From Alloyangia pacifica (GTDB lineage: Bacteria > Pseudomonadota > Alphaproteobacteria > Rhodobacterales > Rhodobacteraceae): 62,568 bases of DNA. The notes beneath the pieces were generated by a model. It had not been told where the DNA came from, made no database searches, and worked only from the letters and a program-made list of their open reading frames with translations. Of this stretch, positions 44,855-54,099 are shown in pieces (the first letter of the stretch is position 1; the number at the start of each line of letters is the position of its first letter). Location: contig NZ_JAIVKX010000025.1 in the NCBI RefSeq assembly GCF_020524285.1, positions 1 through 62,568 of the forward strand, given 5' to 3'. The position numbers were made by a program, and so were the translations under genes.

Positions 44855-45967
44855 ATGAACAGCCACTTCCAGAACGATTGCGTCGAAATTCTCAAGGAAC
44901 GTGAGGCCAAGGGCCAGATCTCCCGCCGCCAGATGCTGCAGGGTCTCGGAGCGCTGATGGGCACCACCGCCATCGGCCTCGGTGCACGCGGCGCGCAGGC
45001 CGCAGAGGGAAAGCTGGTTTTCGTCAACTGGGGCGGTGATGCGCTCGACGCCATGGACGAGGCCTTCGGAAAGCCCTTCTCCGCCGAGACCGGCATCAAG
45101 GTGCTCTACGATGGCTCCGGCCCGACCGAGGGTGCGATCATCGCGCAGGCCAAGGGCGGCAACCCGACTTGGGACCTCGTCGATGCCGAGCCCTTCTCGG
45201 CGCAGGCGCTCGGCCGCCAGGGGATGATCGAGCCCATCGACTACGACATCGTCGATCCGGCCAAGCAGCGTGAGGGCTTCGGCTGGGAATACTCTTCGTC
45301 CTGCTACTTCTACTCCTATGTCATCGCCTATGACGCCACGCAGTTCGACACCCCGCCGACCTCGCTGGCCGATTTCTTCGACGCCGAGAAGTTCCCCGGC
45401 AAGCGCGCCATGTACAAATGGGGCGCGGGCATGTGGGAGGCCGCACTGCTGGCCGACGGCGTGGCGCCCGAGGACCTCTATCCGCTGGATCTGGACCGCG
45501 CGCACAAGAAGATCGAGGGCTTCAAGGAGCACATCGGTGCCTTCTGGGGCGGCGGCGCGGAGAGCCAGTCGCTGCTGCTCAACGGCGACGTGTCGATGGC
45601 GCTGATCTGGAACACCCGGGCGAGCCTGCTGCACAAGGACACCGAGGGCGAGATCACCTTCACCTGGGACGATGGCATCATCGGGCCGGGCGGCATCGCC
45701 GTCGTCAAGGGCAACCCCGGCGGCACCGAGGCGGCCATGCGGTACATCGCGGCCACGCAGGAGCCCGAGCGCCAGGTGGTGCTGTTCCAGATGCTCGGCA
45801 ACGGCCCGAGCAACCCGGCGGCAGACGCGCTGATCCCCGAGGAAGACCGCATGTTCAATCCGATGGATCCCGAGAACCTGCCCAAGCAAACCGCGCTCGA
45901 CATGGACTGGTACGAGAAGAACTACAGCGCGGCGCTCGACGCCTACCTGCAGATCATCTCCGCCTGA
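44855..45967 (+). CDS. Spermidine/putrescine-type ABC transporter substrate-binding protein
   Basis: 370 residues. The N-terminus carries a Tat-like signal (SRRQMLQGLGALMG near residues 23-36, cleavage after about Ala50), so export in folded form is likely. LVFVNWGGDALDAMDEAF, KVLYDGSGPTEGAIIAQ and AEPFSAQAL-type text match the PotD/family 1-6 solute-binding group. NDVSMALIW-like text and the Trp/Tyr-rich stretch WEYSSSCYFYSYV may line a cation-pi pocket, consistent with a quaternary-amine ligand. It is followed by a strong hairpin and two permeases. Confidence 0.9.
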   Translation: MNSHFQNDCVEILKEREAKGQISRRQMLQGLGALMGTTAIGLGARGAQAAEGKLVFVNWGGDALDAMDEAFGKPFSAETGIKVLYDGSGPTEGAIIAQAKGGNPTWDLVDAEPFSAQALGRQGMIEPIDYDIVDPAKQREGFGWEYSSSCYFYSYVIAYDATQFDTPPTSLADFFDAEKFPGKRAMYKWGAGMWEAALLADGVAPEDLYPLDLDRAHKKIEGFKEHIGAFWGGGAESQSLLLNGDVSMALIWNTRASLLHKDTEGEITFTWDDGIIGPGGIAVVKGNPGGTEAAMRYIAATQEPERQVVLFQMLGNGPSNPAADALIPEEDRMFNPMDPENLPKQTALDMDWYEKNYSAALDAYLQIISA

Positions 45968-45980
45968 TCCCGTCATCCCC

Positions 45981-46008
45981 GCCGCCCCGCGACCCGTCGC
46001 GGGGCGGC
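45981..46008. promoter_or_regulatory. Stem-loop between binding-protein and permease genes (polyamine-type system)
   Basis: GCCGCCCCGCGAC and GTCGCGGGGCGGC form a perfect 13-bp stem with a two-base apex. It lies inside the 55-bp gap and is the strongest of the six equivalent hairpins. Confidence 0.65.
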
Positions 46009-46022
46009 ACCAAGGAGCCTCC

Positions 46023-46832
46023 ATGCGCGCCTATCTCTTCCTGATATGCCCCGTGCTGCTGTTCCTCGGAGGCAGCTACCTGCTGCCCTTCCTCGGGATC
46101 ATGCAGCTCAGTTTCACCGACCCCGAGCCGGGGCTCGGACAATACAGCCACGTGCTGTCCGATCCGCTGACCCTCAGCGCAATCTGGCGCACCCTGCGGA
46201 TCTGCGTGATCGTCACCGCCGTCTCGGTCGCCGCCGCCTATATCATCACCCTTCTTTGGGTCCGCGGCCGCCCGCTGGTGCGCAGCCTTACCGAGCTGTG
46301 CATCATGATCCCCTTCTGGATCTCCGTCCTCAGCCGCGCCTTCGGCTGGATATCGATGCTGTCAAACCGTGGCCTGCTGAACACCTGGCTCAAGGACCTC
46401 GGGCTGATCGAGACCTCGCTGCAGATGACCCGCAACGAGTTCGCCGTGATCATCGGCATGTCGCACTACCTCATTCCCTTCGCGGTCTTCCCGCTGGCCA
46501 CCGCCATGCGCAACGTCGACGAGCGCGTGCTGACCGCCGCCGACGGCATGGGCGCCTCTCGCCTGCGCATCTTCTGGCAGGTGTTCCTGCCGATGACCGC
46601 CAGCGGCATCATGGGCGCGACCCTTCTGGTATTCGTCTTCTCGGTCGGCTTCTTTGTCACCCCCGCGCTGCTGGGCGGCGGGCAGTCGGTGCTGATCGCC
46701 GAGCTGATCTACCTCTGGATCTTCCAGATCCCGCAATGGGGCATGGCCGCCGCGATGAGCGTGATCCTGATGCTCGCGGTGGGCGGCATCCTCGTGCTGC
46801 TGATGCGCCGCTACGGGGAGATGGCGAAATGA
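46023..46832 (+). CDS. Polyamine-type ABC transporter permease (PotB-like)
   Basis: 269 residues with about six membrane helices beginning at the N-terminus (FLICPVLLFLGGSYLLPFLG). The EAA loop reads AADGMGASRLRIFWQVFLPM. Its stop overlaps the next permease start by 4 bp. Together they form the heterodimeric membrane channel of the system. Confidence 0.92.
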   Translation: MRAYLFLICPVLLFLGGSYLLPFLGIMQLSFTDPEPGLGQYSHVLSDPLTLSAIWRTLRICVIVTAVSVAAAYIITLLWVRGRPLVRSLTELCIMIPFWISVLSRAFGWISMLSNRGLLNTWLKDLGLIETSLQMTRNEFAVIIGMSHYLIPFAVFPLATAMRNVDERVLTAADGMGASRLRIFWQVFLPMTASGIMGATLLVFVFSVGFFVTPALLGGGQSVLIAELIYLWIFQIPQWGMAAAMSVILMLAVGGILVLLMRRYGEMAK

Positions 46833-47641
46833 CAAAGCTGCACCCCGGCCGCCTCGCCACACTGCTGACCGCGCTGGTCGCGCTCTTCCTGCTGATGCCG
46901 CTTATCGCGGTGGTGCCGGTGAGCTTCACCTCGCGCCGCTATCTCAGCCTGCCCGACGGGAAGTACTCGCTGCGCCACTATCAGGCGCTCTGGGAAGACC
47001 CCGAGTGGCTCAGCAGCTTCCTCACCTCGGTGCAGGTCGGCGTGAGCGCCAGCCTGCTGGCCGTGGCGCTGGCCACTGCCTTCTGCATCGGCATCTGGAT
47101 GCTGCGGCCGCGCTTCTCCGGGCTGATGACCGGCTTCGTGCTGCTGCCCATGGTGGCACCGCCCGTGGTCTCGTCGCTGACGCTCTACTTCTTCCTCAAG
47201 AAGCTCTCGGAGTGGAACAGCCTGATCGCCTACGACAGCCTCGGCGGCGTGATCCTCGCCCATATGGTGATGATCGTGCCCTACGCCGTGGTCGTCGTCA
47301 TGGTCTCGCTGAGCCAGATCGACCGGCGCATGGACCTGGCCGCGCAATCCATGGGCGCCAGTGTGCCCACCCGCATCTTCGGGGTGATCCTGCCCAACAT
47401 CCGCTTCGGCCTCTTGGGCGCGTTCTTCCTGTGCTTCCTGCTCAGTTGGGATGAGATCGGCGTCACGCTCTTCGTCACCTCGGTCGAGACCATCACCCTG
47501 CCGCGCCGCATGTGGATGGGCCTGCGCGACAACGTCGATCCCTCGATCGCCGCGCTTTCGGTGCTGCTGATCCTCGTGGTGAGCCTGTTGGTGATCGCCC
47601 GTGCCCTGCTCCTGATGCGCAAGGAACGCGCCGCCCGCTGA
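46829..47641 (+). CDS. Polyamine-type ABC transporter permease (PotC-like)
   Basis: 270 residues with six likely helices (TLLTALVALFLLMPLIAVVPVSF as helix 1). The EAA loop is LAAQSMGASVPTRIFGVILPN. PDGKYSLRHYQALWEDP in the first periplasmic loop is typical of the family. The start ATG at 46829 sits in ATGA overlap with the previous gene. Confidence 0.92.
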   Translation: MTKLHPGRLATLLTALVALFLLMPLIAVVPVSFTSRRYLSLPDGKYSLRHYQALWEDPEWLSSFLTSVQVGVSASLLAVALATAFCIGIWMLRPRFSGLMTGFVLLPMVAPPVVSSLTLYFFLKKLSEWNSLIAYDSLGGVILAHMVMIVPYAVVVVMVSLSQIDRRMDLAAQSMGASVPTRIFGVILPNIRFGLLGAFFLCFLLSWDEIGVTLFVTSVETITLPRRMWMGLRDNVDPSIAALSVLLILVVSLLVIARALLLMRKERAAR

Positions 47642-47645
47642 TCCT

Positions 47646-47674
47646 GCCTCCCGCGCCCCGGCGGTGCGGGAGGC
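47646..47674. terminator. Stem-loop after polyamine-type transporter genes
   Basis: GCCTCCCGC pairs with GCGGGAGGC over nine bases. It lies between the permease and acyl-CoA dehydrogenase genes and may partially separate transporter and enzyme expression; no T-tract is present. Confidence 0.5.
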
Positions 47675-47721
47675 CCCGCAAAACCCCAGACCAACCCAAC
47701 GACAGAACAAGAGGGTCCGAC

Positions 47722-48882
47722 ATGCATTTTGGACTGACCGAAGAACAGGAGATGATCGTCTCCACCGTCCGGAGCTTCGTCGAGAACGAGATCTACCCGC
47801 ATGAGGCCGAGGTCGAGCGCAGCGGCGAGGTACCCGCCGAGGTGGCGCAAGAGATCAAGCAGAAATGCCTCGATCTCGGCTTCTACGCCTCCAACTTCCC
47901 CGAGAGCGTCGGCGGACCGGGCCTGTCGCACCTCGAGTTCGCCCTCGTCGAGCGCGAGCTGGGCCGCGGCTCGATGGCGCTGACCCACTTCTTCGGCCGC
48001 CCGCAGAACATCCTGATGGCCTGCGAGGGCGAGCAGGTCGACCGCTACCTGATGCCCGCCGTGCGCGGCGAGCGCATGGACGCGCTGGCGATGACCGAGC
48101 CCGACGCAGGCTCGGACGTGCGCGGCATGAAATGCACCGCCACCCGTGACGGCGGCGACTGGGTGATCAACGGCTCCAAGCACTTCATCTCCGGCGCCGA
48201 TCACGCGGACTTCTTCATCGTCTTCGTCGCCACCGGCGTCGACGAGACCCCGCGCGGCCCCAAGAAGCGCATCACCTGCTTCCTCGTCGACCGCGACACC
48301 CCCGGCTTCGAGGTGGCGAACGGCTACAACTCGGTCTCGCACCGCGGCTACAAGAACTGCATCCTCTACTTCGACAACTGCCGCCTGCCCGACGCGCAGG
48401 TGCTGGGTGAGGTCGACGGCGGCTTCGAGGTGATGAACGAATGGCTCTACGCAACGCGCATCACCGTGGCGACCATGTCGGTGGGCCGCGCCCGGCGGGT
48501 GTTCGACCACGCCGTGCAATACGCCGCCGAGCGCAAGCAGTTCGGCCAGCCGATCGGCAAGTTCCAGGGCGTCAGCTTCCAGATCGCCGACATGATCACC
48601 GAGATCGACGCCGCGGACATGCTGACGCTCTCCTCCGCATGGCGCCTCGACCAGGGCCTGCCCGCCAACCGCGAGATCGCCTCGGCCAAGGTCTATGCCT
48701 CGGAAATGCTGGCCCGCGTCACCGACGCCGCGCTGCAGATCCACGGCGGCATGGGGCTGATGGACGAGCTGCCGATCGAACGCTTCTGGCGGGATGCCCG
48801 CGTCGAACGGATTTGGGACGGCACCTCCGAGATCCAGCGTCACATCATCAGCCGGGAAATCTTCCGGCCGCTGGGAGCCTGA
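47722..48882 (+). CDS. Acyl-CoA dehydrogenase (likely gamma-butyrobetainyl-CoA dehydrogenase)
   Basis: 386 residues, normal ACAD length. FAD and substrate motifs AMTEPDAGSDV, INGSKHFISGA and RKQFGQPIGKFQ are present, and QIHGGMGLMDELPIERFWRD is typical. The catalytic base position, Glu in the YEGT motif of medium-chain enzymes, reads WDGTSEIQ, giving Asp366. Context (CaiD, CoA ligase, BKACE, carnitine dehydrogenase) suggests oxidation of gamma-butyrobetainyl-CoA to crotonobetainyl-CoA, or the reverse. A generic short-chain acyl-CoA dehydrogenase cannot be excluded. Confidence 0.88.
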   Translation: MHFGLTEEQEMIVSTVRSFVENEIYPHEAEVERSGEVPAEVAQEIKQKCLDLGFYASNFPESVGGPGLSHLEFALVERELGRGSMALTHFFGRPQNILMACEGEQVDRYLMPAVRGERMDALAMTEPDAGSDVRGMKCTATRDGGDWVINGSKHFISGADHADFFIVFVATGVDETPRGPKKRITCFLVDRDTPGFEVANGYNSVSHRGYKNCILYFDNCRLPDAQVLGEVDGGFEVMNEWLYATRITVATMSVGRARRVFDHAVQYAAERKQFGQPIGKFQGVSFQIADMITEIDAADMLTLSSAWRLDQGLPANREIASAKVYASEMLARVTDAALQIHGGMGLMDELPIERFWRDARVERIWDGTSEIQRHIISREIFRPLGA

Positions 48883-48885
48883 TCC

Positions 48886-50940
48886 ATGGAGCCGCTCAGC
48901 CGCTTCTTCTCGCCTGGGGCCATCGCCGTCATCGGCGGCGGCACCTGGTGCGAGAGCGTGGTGCGCCAGTGCCGCGAGACCGGCTTCGCCGGGCCGATCT
49001 GGCCGGTGCACCCGAAGAAATCGGAGGTCGGCGGCCTACCTGCCTACCCGGACCTCGCGTCTCTGCCGGGCGTTCCCGATGCCGCCTTCATCGGCGTCAA
49101 CCGCGAGCTCTCGGTGCAGATCGCCGGTGAGCTTTCGGCCATAGGCTGCGGCGGCGCGGTCTGCTTTGCCGCCGGCTTCAGCGAAGCAGTGTCCGAGCTG
49201 GCCGACGGCGACGCGCTGCAGGCGCAGCTGGTCGCCGCCGCGGGGCAGATGCGCATCCTTGGGCCGAACTGCTACGGCATCGTCAACGCACTCGACGGCG
49301 TGGCGCTCTGGCCCGACCGGCACGGCATGTCCCCAGTGGATAGCGGCGTCGCCGTCATTGGCCAGTCGTCCAACGTGCTGATCAACCTCACCATGCAGCG
49401 CCGCGGCCTGCCGCTGGCGGCCGTCGTGGCGGCGGGCAATCAGGCGCAGACCTCCATGGCCGATCTCGGCATCGCGCTGCTGGAAGACCCGCGCATCACC
49501 GCGCTCGGACTGCACATCGAGGGCATCAGCGACCTGCCCGCCTTCGAGGGGCTGGCCCGCCGCGCGCAGGAATTGGGCAAGCCCATCGTCGCGATGAAGG
49601 TCGGCGCGTCGCAGCAGGCGCAGGAGGCGGCGGTCTCGCACACCGCCTCGCTCACCGGCAGCGACGCCGGGGCACGGGCCCTGCTGCGCCGGCTCGGCAT
49701 GGCGCAGGTGGACACGCCCTCGGAGCTGGTCGAGACGCTGAAGTTGCTGCATGTCACCGGCGGGCTTGCCTCGGCCCGCATCGTCTCGGCCTCGTGCTCG
49801 GGCGGCGAAGCCTCGCTGATGGCCGACATGGGCGAGGTCGTGGGCGTGGAATTCCCCACGCTGAACGACACGCAGAAGACCGCTCTGCGCGCCGCACTCG
49901 GCCCCAAGGTCGCGCTGGCCAACCCCCTGGATTACAATACCTATATCTGGGGCGACGAGGCGGCGCTGGAAGCGACCTTCACCGGCCTCTGCAACGCCGA
50001 TCTGGGGCTCGGCTGCGTGGTGATCGACTACCCGCGCGACGACCGCTTCACCGCACCGGACTACGATCAGGTGCTGCGCGCGGTGGCCAGGACGCGTGAG
50101 GCCACCGGCACTCCGATGGCCCTGGTCTCGCTGCTCGCCGAGGGGCTGCCCGAGGCGGTTGCGTCCCGCGCGCTGGAGCTAGGCATCACTCCGCTCTGCG
50201 GCATGGGCGAGGCGCTGCGCGCGATCCGCGCCGCGGCGCAGGTCGGCGCGCGGGCAACGGGTGACAACCGACCGCCCGCGCCGGTGCTGATGCCGCTCAA
50301 CGGCCAGGGCGCCACCCGCATCTACCCCGAGGCGGAGGCGAAGGCGCTGCTCTCGGCGGCAGGCATCCGCGTGCCTAAGTCCGACCGCGCCGACTGCGCC
50401 GAGACAGCTGGAACCTGCGCCTCCGCCATCGGCTTTCCGGTGGTGCTGAAGGGCGAGGGCATCGCCCACAAGACCGAAGCCGGGGCGGTGGTGCTGAACC
50501 TCGGCTGCCGCGAGGCGGTGATGGAGGCGGCGACGGGCATGCCTGCCGAAAGCTTCCTCGTCGAGGAGATGATCATCGGCACCGTCGCCGAGCTGCTGAT
50601 CGGGGTGACCCGCGACCCGGCGCATGGCTTTGTGCTGACGCTGGGGCTGGGCGGCATCCTCACCGAGCTGATCCGCGACACCGCCTCGCTGCTGATCCCC
50701 GCCAGCCGCGAGGAGGTGCGCGGCGCGCTTACCGGGCTGCGCACCGGCGCGCTGCTCACCGGCTACCGGGGCCGCCCGGCGGCGGACATGGAGGCCGTGC
50801 TCGACACGATCATGGCGCTGCAGGAGCTGGTCCGCCGTCACGCGGACAACCTCCACGAAATCGAAATCAACCCGCTCATCTGCCGCACCTCGGGCGCGGT
50901 GGCGGCGGATGCACTCATCAGGATGGGAGAGAGCCAATGA
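48886..50940 (+). CDS. ADP-forming acyl-CoA ligase (acetyl-CoA synthetase/Acd-type, fused subunits)
   Basis: 684 residues. An N-terminal CoA-binding Rossmann domain (about 6-135, RFFSPGAIAVIGGGTW, GPNCYGIVNALDG) is followed by the succinyl-CoA-ligase-like domain with phosphorylated His252 in EAAVSHTASLTG, then a C-terminal ATP-grasp domain (about 470-684, FPVVLKGEGIAHKTEAGAV, EINPLIC). It would activate gamma-butyrobetaine, crotonobetaine or carnitine to CoA thioesters while making ADP. It begins 4 bp after the dehydrogenase stop and overlaps caiD by 4 bp. Confidence 0.9.
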   Translation: MEPLSRFFSPGAIAVIGGGTWCESVVRQCRETGFAGPIWPVHPKKSEVGGLPAYPDLASLPGVPDAAFIGVNRELSVQIAGELSAIGCGGAVCFAAGFSEAVSELADGDALQAQLVAAAGQMRILGPNCYGIVNALDGVALWPDRHGMSPVDSGVAVIGQSSNVLINLTMQRRGLPLAAVVAAGNQAQTSMADLGIALLEDPRITALGLHIEGISDLPAFEGLARRAQELGKPIVAMKVGASQQAQEAAVSHTASLTGSDAGARALLRRLGMAQVDTPSELVETLKLLHVTGGLASARIVSASCSGGEASLMADMGEVVGVEFPTLNDTQKTALRAALGPKVALANPLDYNTYIWGDEAALEATFTGLCNADLGLGCVVIDYPRDDRFTAPDYDQVLRAVARTREATGTPMALVSLLAEGLPEAVASRALELGITPLCGMGEALRAIRAAAQVGARATGDNRPPAPVLMPLNGQGATRIYPEAEAKALLSAAGIRVPKSDRADCAETAGTCASAIGFPVVLKGEGIAHKTEAGAVVLNLGCREAVMEAATGMPAESFLVEEMIIGTVAELLIGVTRDPAHGFVLTLGLGGILTELIRDTASLLIPASREEVRGALTGLRTGALLTGYRGRPAADMEAVLDTIMALQELVRRHADNLHEIEINPLICRTSGAVAADALIRMGESQ

Positions 50941-51722
50941 CCTCTTCGAACGTGCTCACCGAGCGCCGCGGCGCGGTGCTCGAGGTGACGCTGAACCGGC
51001 CCAAGGCCAATGCCATCGACATGGCCACCAGCCGCGAGCTGGGCGAGATCTTCACCGAGTTCCGGGACGATCCCGAGCTGCGCGTGGCGATCCTCACCGG
51101 CGCGGGTGAGAAATTCTTCTGCCCGGGCTGGGACCTCAAGGCCGCCGCCGGCGGCGAAGACGCCGACGGCGACTACGGCAAGGGCGGCTTCGGCGGCCTG
51201 CAGGAGCTGCGCGGCCTCAACAAGCCGGTGATCGCCGCGGTCAACGGCATCGCCTGCGGCGGCGGGCTGGAGCTGGCGATCAGCGCCGACATTATCCTTG
51301 CCGCGGATCACGCCTCTTTTGCCCTGCCGGAGATCAAGTCCGGCACCGTGGCCGATGCCGCGACGCTCAAGCTTCCCAAGCGCATCCCCTATCACATCGC
51401 CATGGAGCTGCTCTACACCGGCCGCTGGTTCGACGTGGAGGAGGCGCATCGCTGGGGGCTGGTCAACCGCATCATACCTGCCGCCGAGCTGATGGCCGAG
51501 GCGCGCAAGATGGCGGACGAGCTTGCCGCCGGTCCGCCGCTGGTCTTCGCAGCGATCAAGGAGATCGCCCGCGAGGCCGAGGACATGAAGTTCCAGGACG
51601 CGCTGAACCGGATCAACGGCAGCCAGTTCGAGACGGTCGAGCGACTCTACCGATCCGAGGACCAGAAGGAAGGCGCCCGCGCCTTCGCCGAGAAACGCGA
51701 CCCGGTCTGGAAGGGCCGGTAA
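50937..51722 (+). CDS. caiD: Crotonobetainyl-CoA hydratase / carnitinyl-CoA dehydratase (CaiD)
   Basis: 261 residues. Several segments match E. coli CaiD almost word for word as I recall that sequence: RPKANAID, AGEKFFxxGWDLKAAA, NKPVIAAVNG and the C-terminus AFAEKRDPVWKGR. The two crotonase glutamates are Glu112 in GGGLELA and Glu132 in LPEIKSG. The loop after the second Glu reads TVADAATLKL rather than the family's IVPDSGG, a local difference worth noting. It would interconvert crotonobetainyl-CoA and L-carnitinyl-CoA. It is coupled to the CoA ligase gene upstream. Confidence 0.92.
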   Translation: MTSSNVLTERRGAVLEVTLNRPKANAIDMATSRELGEIFTEFRDDPELRVAILTGAGEKFFCPGWDLKAAAGGEDADGDYGKGGFGGLQELRGLNKPVIAAVNGIACGGGLELAISADIILAADHASFALPEIKSGTVADAATLKLPKRIPYHIAMELLYTGRWFDVEEAHRWGLVNRIIPAAELMAEARKMADELAAGPPLVFAAIKEIAREAEDMKFQDALNRINGSQFETVERLYRSEDQKEGARAFAEKRDPVWKGR

Positions 51723-51741
51723 CGAGACGACAGGAGACACC

Positions 51742-52665
51742 ATGCCTCTTCAGATGAACCGCAAACCCTTCATCACCGCTGCGATCACAGGCGCGGGCGC
51801 AACGCAGGACAAGAGCCGCCTCGTGCCGCGCTCGCCGAAGGAAATCGCCGACGCCGCAATCGACGCCGCGAAGGCCGGGGCCGCCATCGTCCACTGCCAC
51901 GTACGCGACCCCGAGACCGGTGCGCCCTGCCGCGATCTGGACTACTACCGAGAAGTGACCGACCGCATCCGCGCGTCCGAGGTGGACGTGGTGCTGAACC
52001 TCACTGCGGGTATTGGCGGCGACCTGACCTTCGGCGACCCGGAAACGCCGATGGAACTGGACGCGCCGAACACCGACATGGCGGGGGCCACTGAGCGCAT
52101 GGCCCATGTCCGCGCCTGCATGCCGGAGATCTGCACGCTCGATTGCGGGTCGATGAACTTCGGCGACGGCGATTACGTCATGACCAACACCACGAACATG
52201 CTCCGCGCCATGGGCACCCAGATGACCGAGCACGGCGTGAAGCCCGAGATCGAGGCTTTCGACACCGGCCACCTGTGGTTCGCCAAGCAACTGGTGAAGG
52301 AAGGCGTGCTGGAAGACCCGGCGCTGGTGCAGCTCTGCATGGGCGTCCCGTGGGGTGCGCCGAACGACCTCAACACCTTCATGGCGATGGTCAACAACGT
52401 GCCCGAGAGCTGGAATTGGTCGGCCTTCAGCCTCGGCCGCGACCAGATGCCCTATGTGTCGGCAGCGGCGCTGGCGGGCGGCAACGTCCGGGTCGGACTG
52501 GAGGACAACATCTACCTCGAGCGCGGCGTGCTGGCGACCAACGCGCAGCTGGTCGAGAAGGCAGCGAGCCTGCTGACCAACATGGGTGCCTCGCTGATCG
52601 GCCCGGAAGAGGTGCGCGCGCAGCTCGGCCTCGTGAAGCGCGCCGCCCCATCGGTTCCGGCATGA
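51742..52665 (+). CDS. BKACE-family 3-keto acid cleavage enzyme (probable 3-dehydrocarnitine:acetyl-CoA cleavage)
   Basis: 307 residues, DUF849/BKACE family. Zinc histidines are His51 and His53 in VHCHVRDPETG, and the late Glu ligand is in VRVGLEDNIYLERG. Family chemistry: a beta-keto acid plus acetyl-CoA gives acetoacetate and a new acyl-CoA. With 3-dehydrocarnitine this yields betainyl-CoA. The gene overlaps the carnitine dehydrogenase/thioesterase gene by 4 bp, the expected next partner in bacterial carnitine degradation. EIEAFDTGHLWFAKQLV marks the substrate-side loop. Confidence 0.9.
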   Translation: MPLQMNRKPFITAAITGAGATQDKSRLVPRSPKEIADAAIDAAKAGAAIVHCHVRDPETGAPCRDLDYYREVTDRIRASEVDVVLNLTAGIGGDLTFGDPETPMELDAPNTDMAGATERMAHVRACMPEICTLDCGSMNFGDGDYVMTNTTNMLRAMGTQMTEHGVKPEIEAFDTGHLWFAKQLVKEGVLEDPALVQLCMGVPWGAPNDLNTFMAMVNNVPESWNWSAFSLGRDQMPYVSAAALAGGNVRVGLEDNIYLERGVLATNAQLVEKAASLLTNMGASLIGPEEVRAQLGLVKRAAPSVPA

Positions 52666-54083
52666 GCCGCGCCGCGATCATCGGCGGCGGCGTCATCGGC
52701 GGCGGCTGGGCCGCCCGCTTCCTGCTCAACGGGCGGGACGTCGCCGTCTTTGACCCGGACCCGGAGGCGGCACGCAAGATCGGTGAGGTGCTGGACAATG
52801 CCCGCGCCTCGCTGCCCGCCCTCTACGACCGCCCGCTGCCGCGCGAAGGCACGCTGACCTTTGCCGACTCCGTCGCCGAGGCGGTGACGGGCGCCGACTG
52901 GGTGCAGGAAAGCGTATCCGAACGGCTCGAGCTGAAGCACAGAGTCTACGCGGAGATCACCGACGCGTTGCCTGGGGATCGCTTCATCGCCTCCTCGACC
53001 TCGGGTTTCAAGGCGAGCGATCTTGCCTCCGGCGGCGCGCCGGTGGTGGTGGTGCACCCGTTCAACCCGGTCTACCTGCTGCCGCTGGCCGAGATCTCGG
53101 GCGATGCTGCGCTCTGCGACAGGGCCGCCGAGGTGGTCATCTCCATCGGCATGCACCCGCTGGTGCTGCGCAAGGAGATCGACGCCTTCATCGGCAACCG
53201 CTTCCAGGAAGCGGTCTGGCGCGAGGCGCTGTGGATGCTCAAGGACGGCATCGCCACCACCACTGAGATCGACGACGCGATCCGCATGAGCTTCGGCCTC
53301 CGCTGGGCGCAGATGGGGCTCTTCGAGACCTACCGCATCGCCGGCGGCGAGGCGGGGATGCAGAGCTACATCGAGCAATTCGGCCCGACCCTCAGCTGGC
53401 CCTGGACCAAGCTGACCGATGTGCCCGAACTGGATGCCGCCCTAATCGAAACCATCAGCAGCCAGTCCGACGCCCAAGCGGGCCACCGGACCATCCGCGA
53501 GCTGGAGCGGCTGCGCGACGACAACCTTGTCGCCATCCTGCGCGGGCTGCGCCGCACCGGCAGCGGCGCGGGCGGCGTGCTGCTGGGCCACGAGAAGACC
53601 CTGGCCGAAGGGGGCGAACTGGACGGGCTGCCGATCACCCTGCGCCAGGCGGTGCCGGTGACATGGACCGACTACAACGGCCACATGAACGAGGCCGCCT
53701 ACCTCGAGCTGGGCACCTGGGCGACCGACGGGATGATGAAGCTCGTGGGCGCGGACGCGGCCTATGTCGCGGCGGGCAAGAGCTTCTTCACCGTCGACAC
53801 CCGCATCCGCTACCGCGACGAGGTGCACCGCGGCACCGTCCTGACGGTGACCACGCAGGTGCTGGAGGGCGCCGGCAAGAAGATGAAACTCTTCCACCGC
53901 GTGAGCAAGCCCGATGGCACCCTTGCGGCCACGCTCGAAACCCTGCTTCTTCACACCGACCTCACCACCCGCCGTGCCTGCGCGCCCGAGCCGCAGGTGG
54001 CGCAGGCCCTCGAAGCCCTCGCCGCGGCCCACGCCAGGCGCCCCGCAGAGGGAGCCGGCGGCGCCGTCGGCCAACGCAACTGA
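52662..54083 (+). CDS. lcdH: L-carnitine dehydrogenase fused to C-terminal thioesterase
   Basis: 473 residues. Residues 1-310 are a 3-hydroxyacyl-CoA-dehydrogenase-like enzyme: NAD motif IIGGGVIGGGWAA at 6-18, His132 in VVHPFNPVYLLP, Asn179 in IGNRFQEAVW. Residues 330-470 form a hotdog thioesterase with WTDYNGHMNEAAY (Asp336, Asn339, His341). This fusion fits a protein that oxidises carnitine to 3-dehydrocarnitine and later hydrolyses the betainyl-CoA made by the BKACE enzyme, giving glycine betaine. The longer size matches the rhizobial-type carnitine dehydrogenases rather than the short forms. Confidence 0.9.
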   Translation: MSRAAIIGGGVIGGGWAARFLLNGRDVAVFDPDPEAARKIGEVLDNARASLPALYDRPLPREGTLTFADSVAEAVTGADWVQESVSERLELKHRVYAEITDALPGDRFIASSTSGFKASDLASGGAPVVVVHPFNPVYLLPLAEISGDAALCDRAAEVVISIGMHPLVLRKEIDAFIGNRFQEAVWREALWMLKDGIATTTEIDDAIRMSFGLRWAQMGLFETYRIAGGEAGMQSYIEQFGPTLSWPWTKLTDVPELDAALIETISSQSDAQAGHRTIRELERLRDDNLVAILRGLRRTGSGAGGVLLGHEKTLAEGGELDGLPITLRQAVPVTWTDYNGHMNEAAYLELGTWATDGMMKLVGADAAYVAAGKSFFTVDTRIRYRDEVHRGTVLTVTTQVLEGAGKKMKLFHRVSKPDGTLAATLETLLLHTDLTTRRACAPEPQVAQALEALAAAHARRPAEGAGGAVGQRN

Positions 54084-54099
54084 AAGACCGGAGACACCG

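Noticed and set aside
45981-46008. Strong hairpin as full terminator
   Set aside because: There is no T-tract, and the permease genes directly downstream have no separate promoter that I can see, so complete termination is unlikely.
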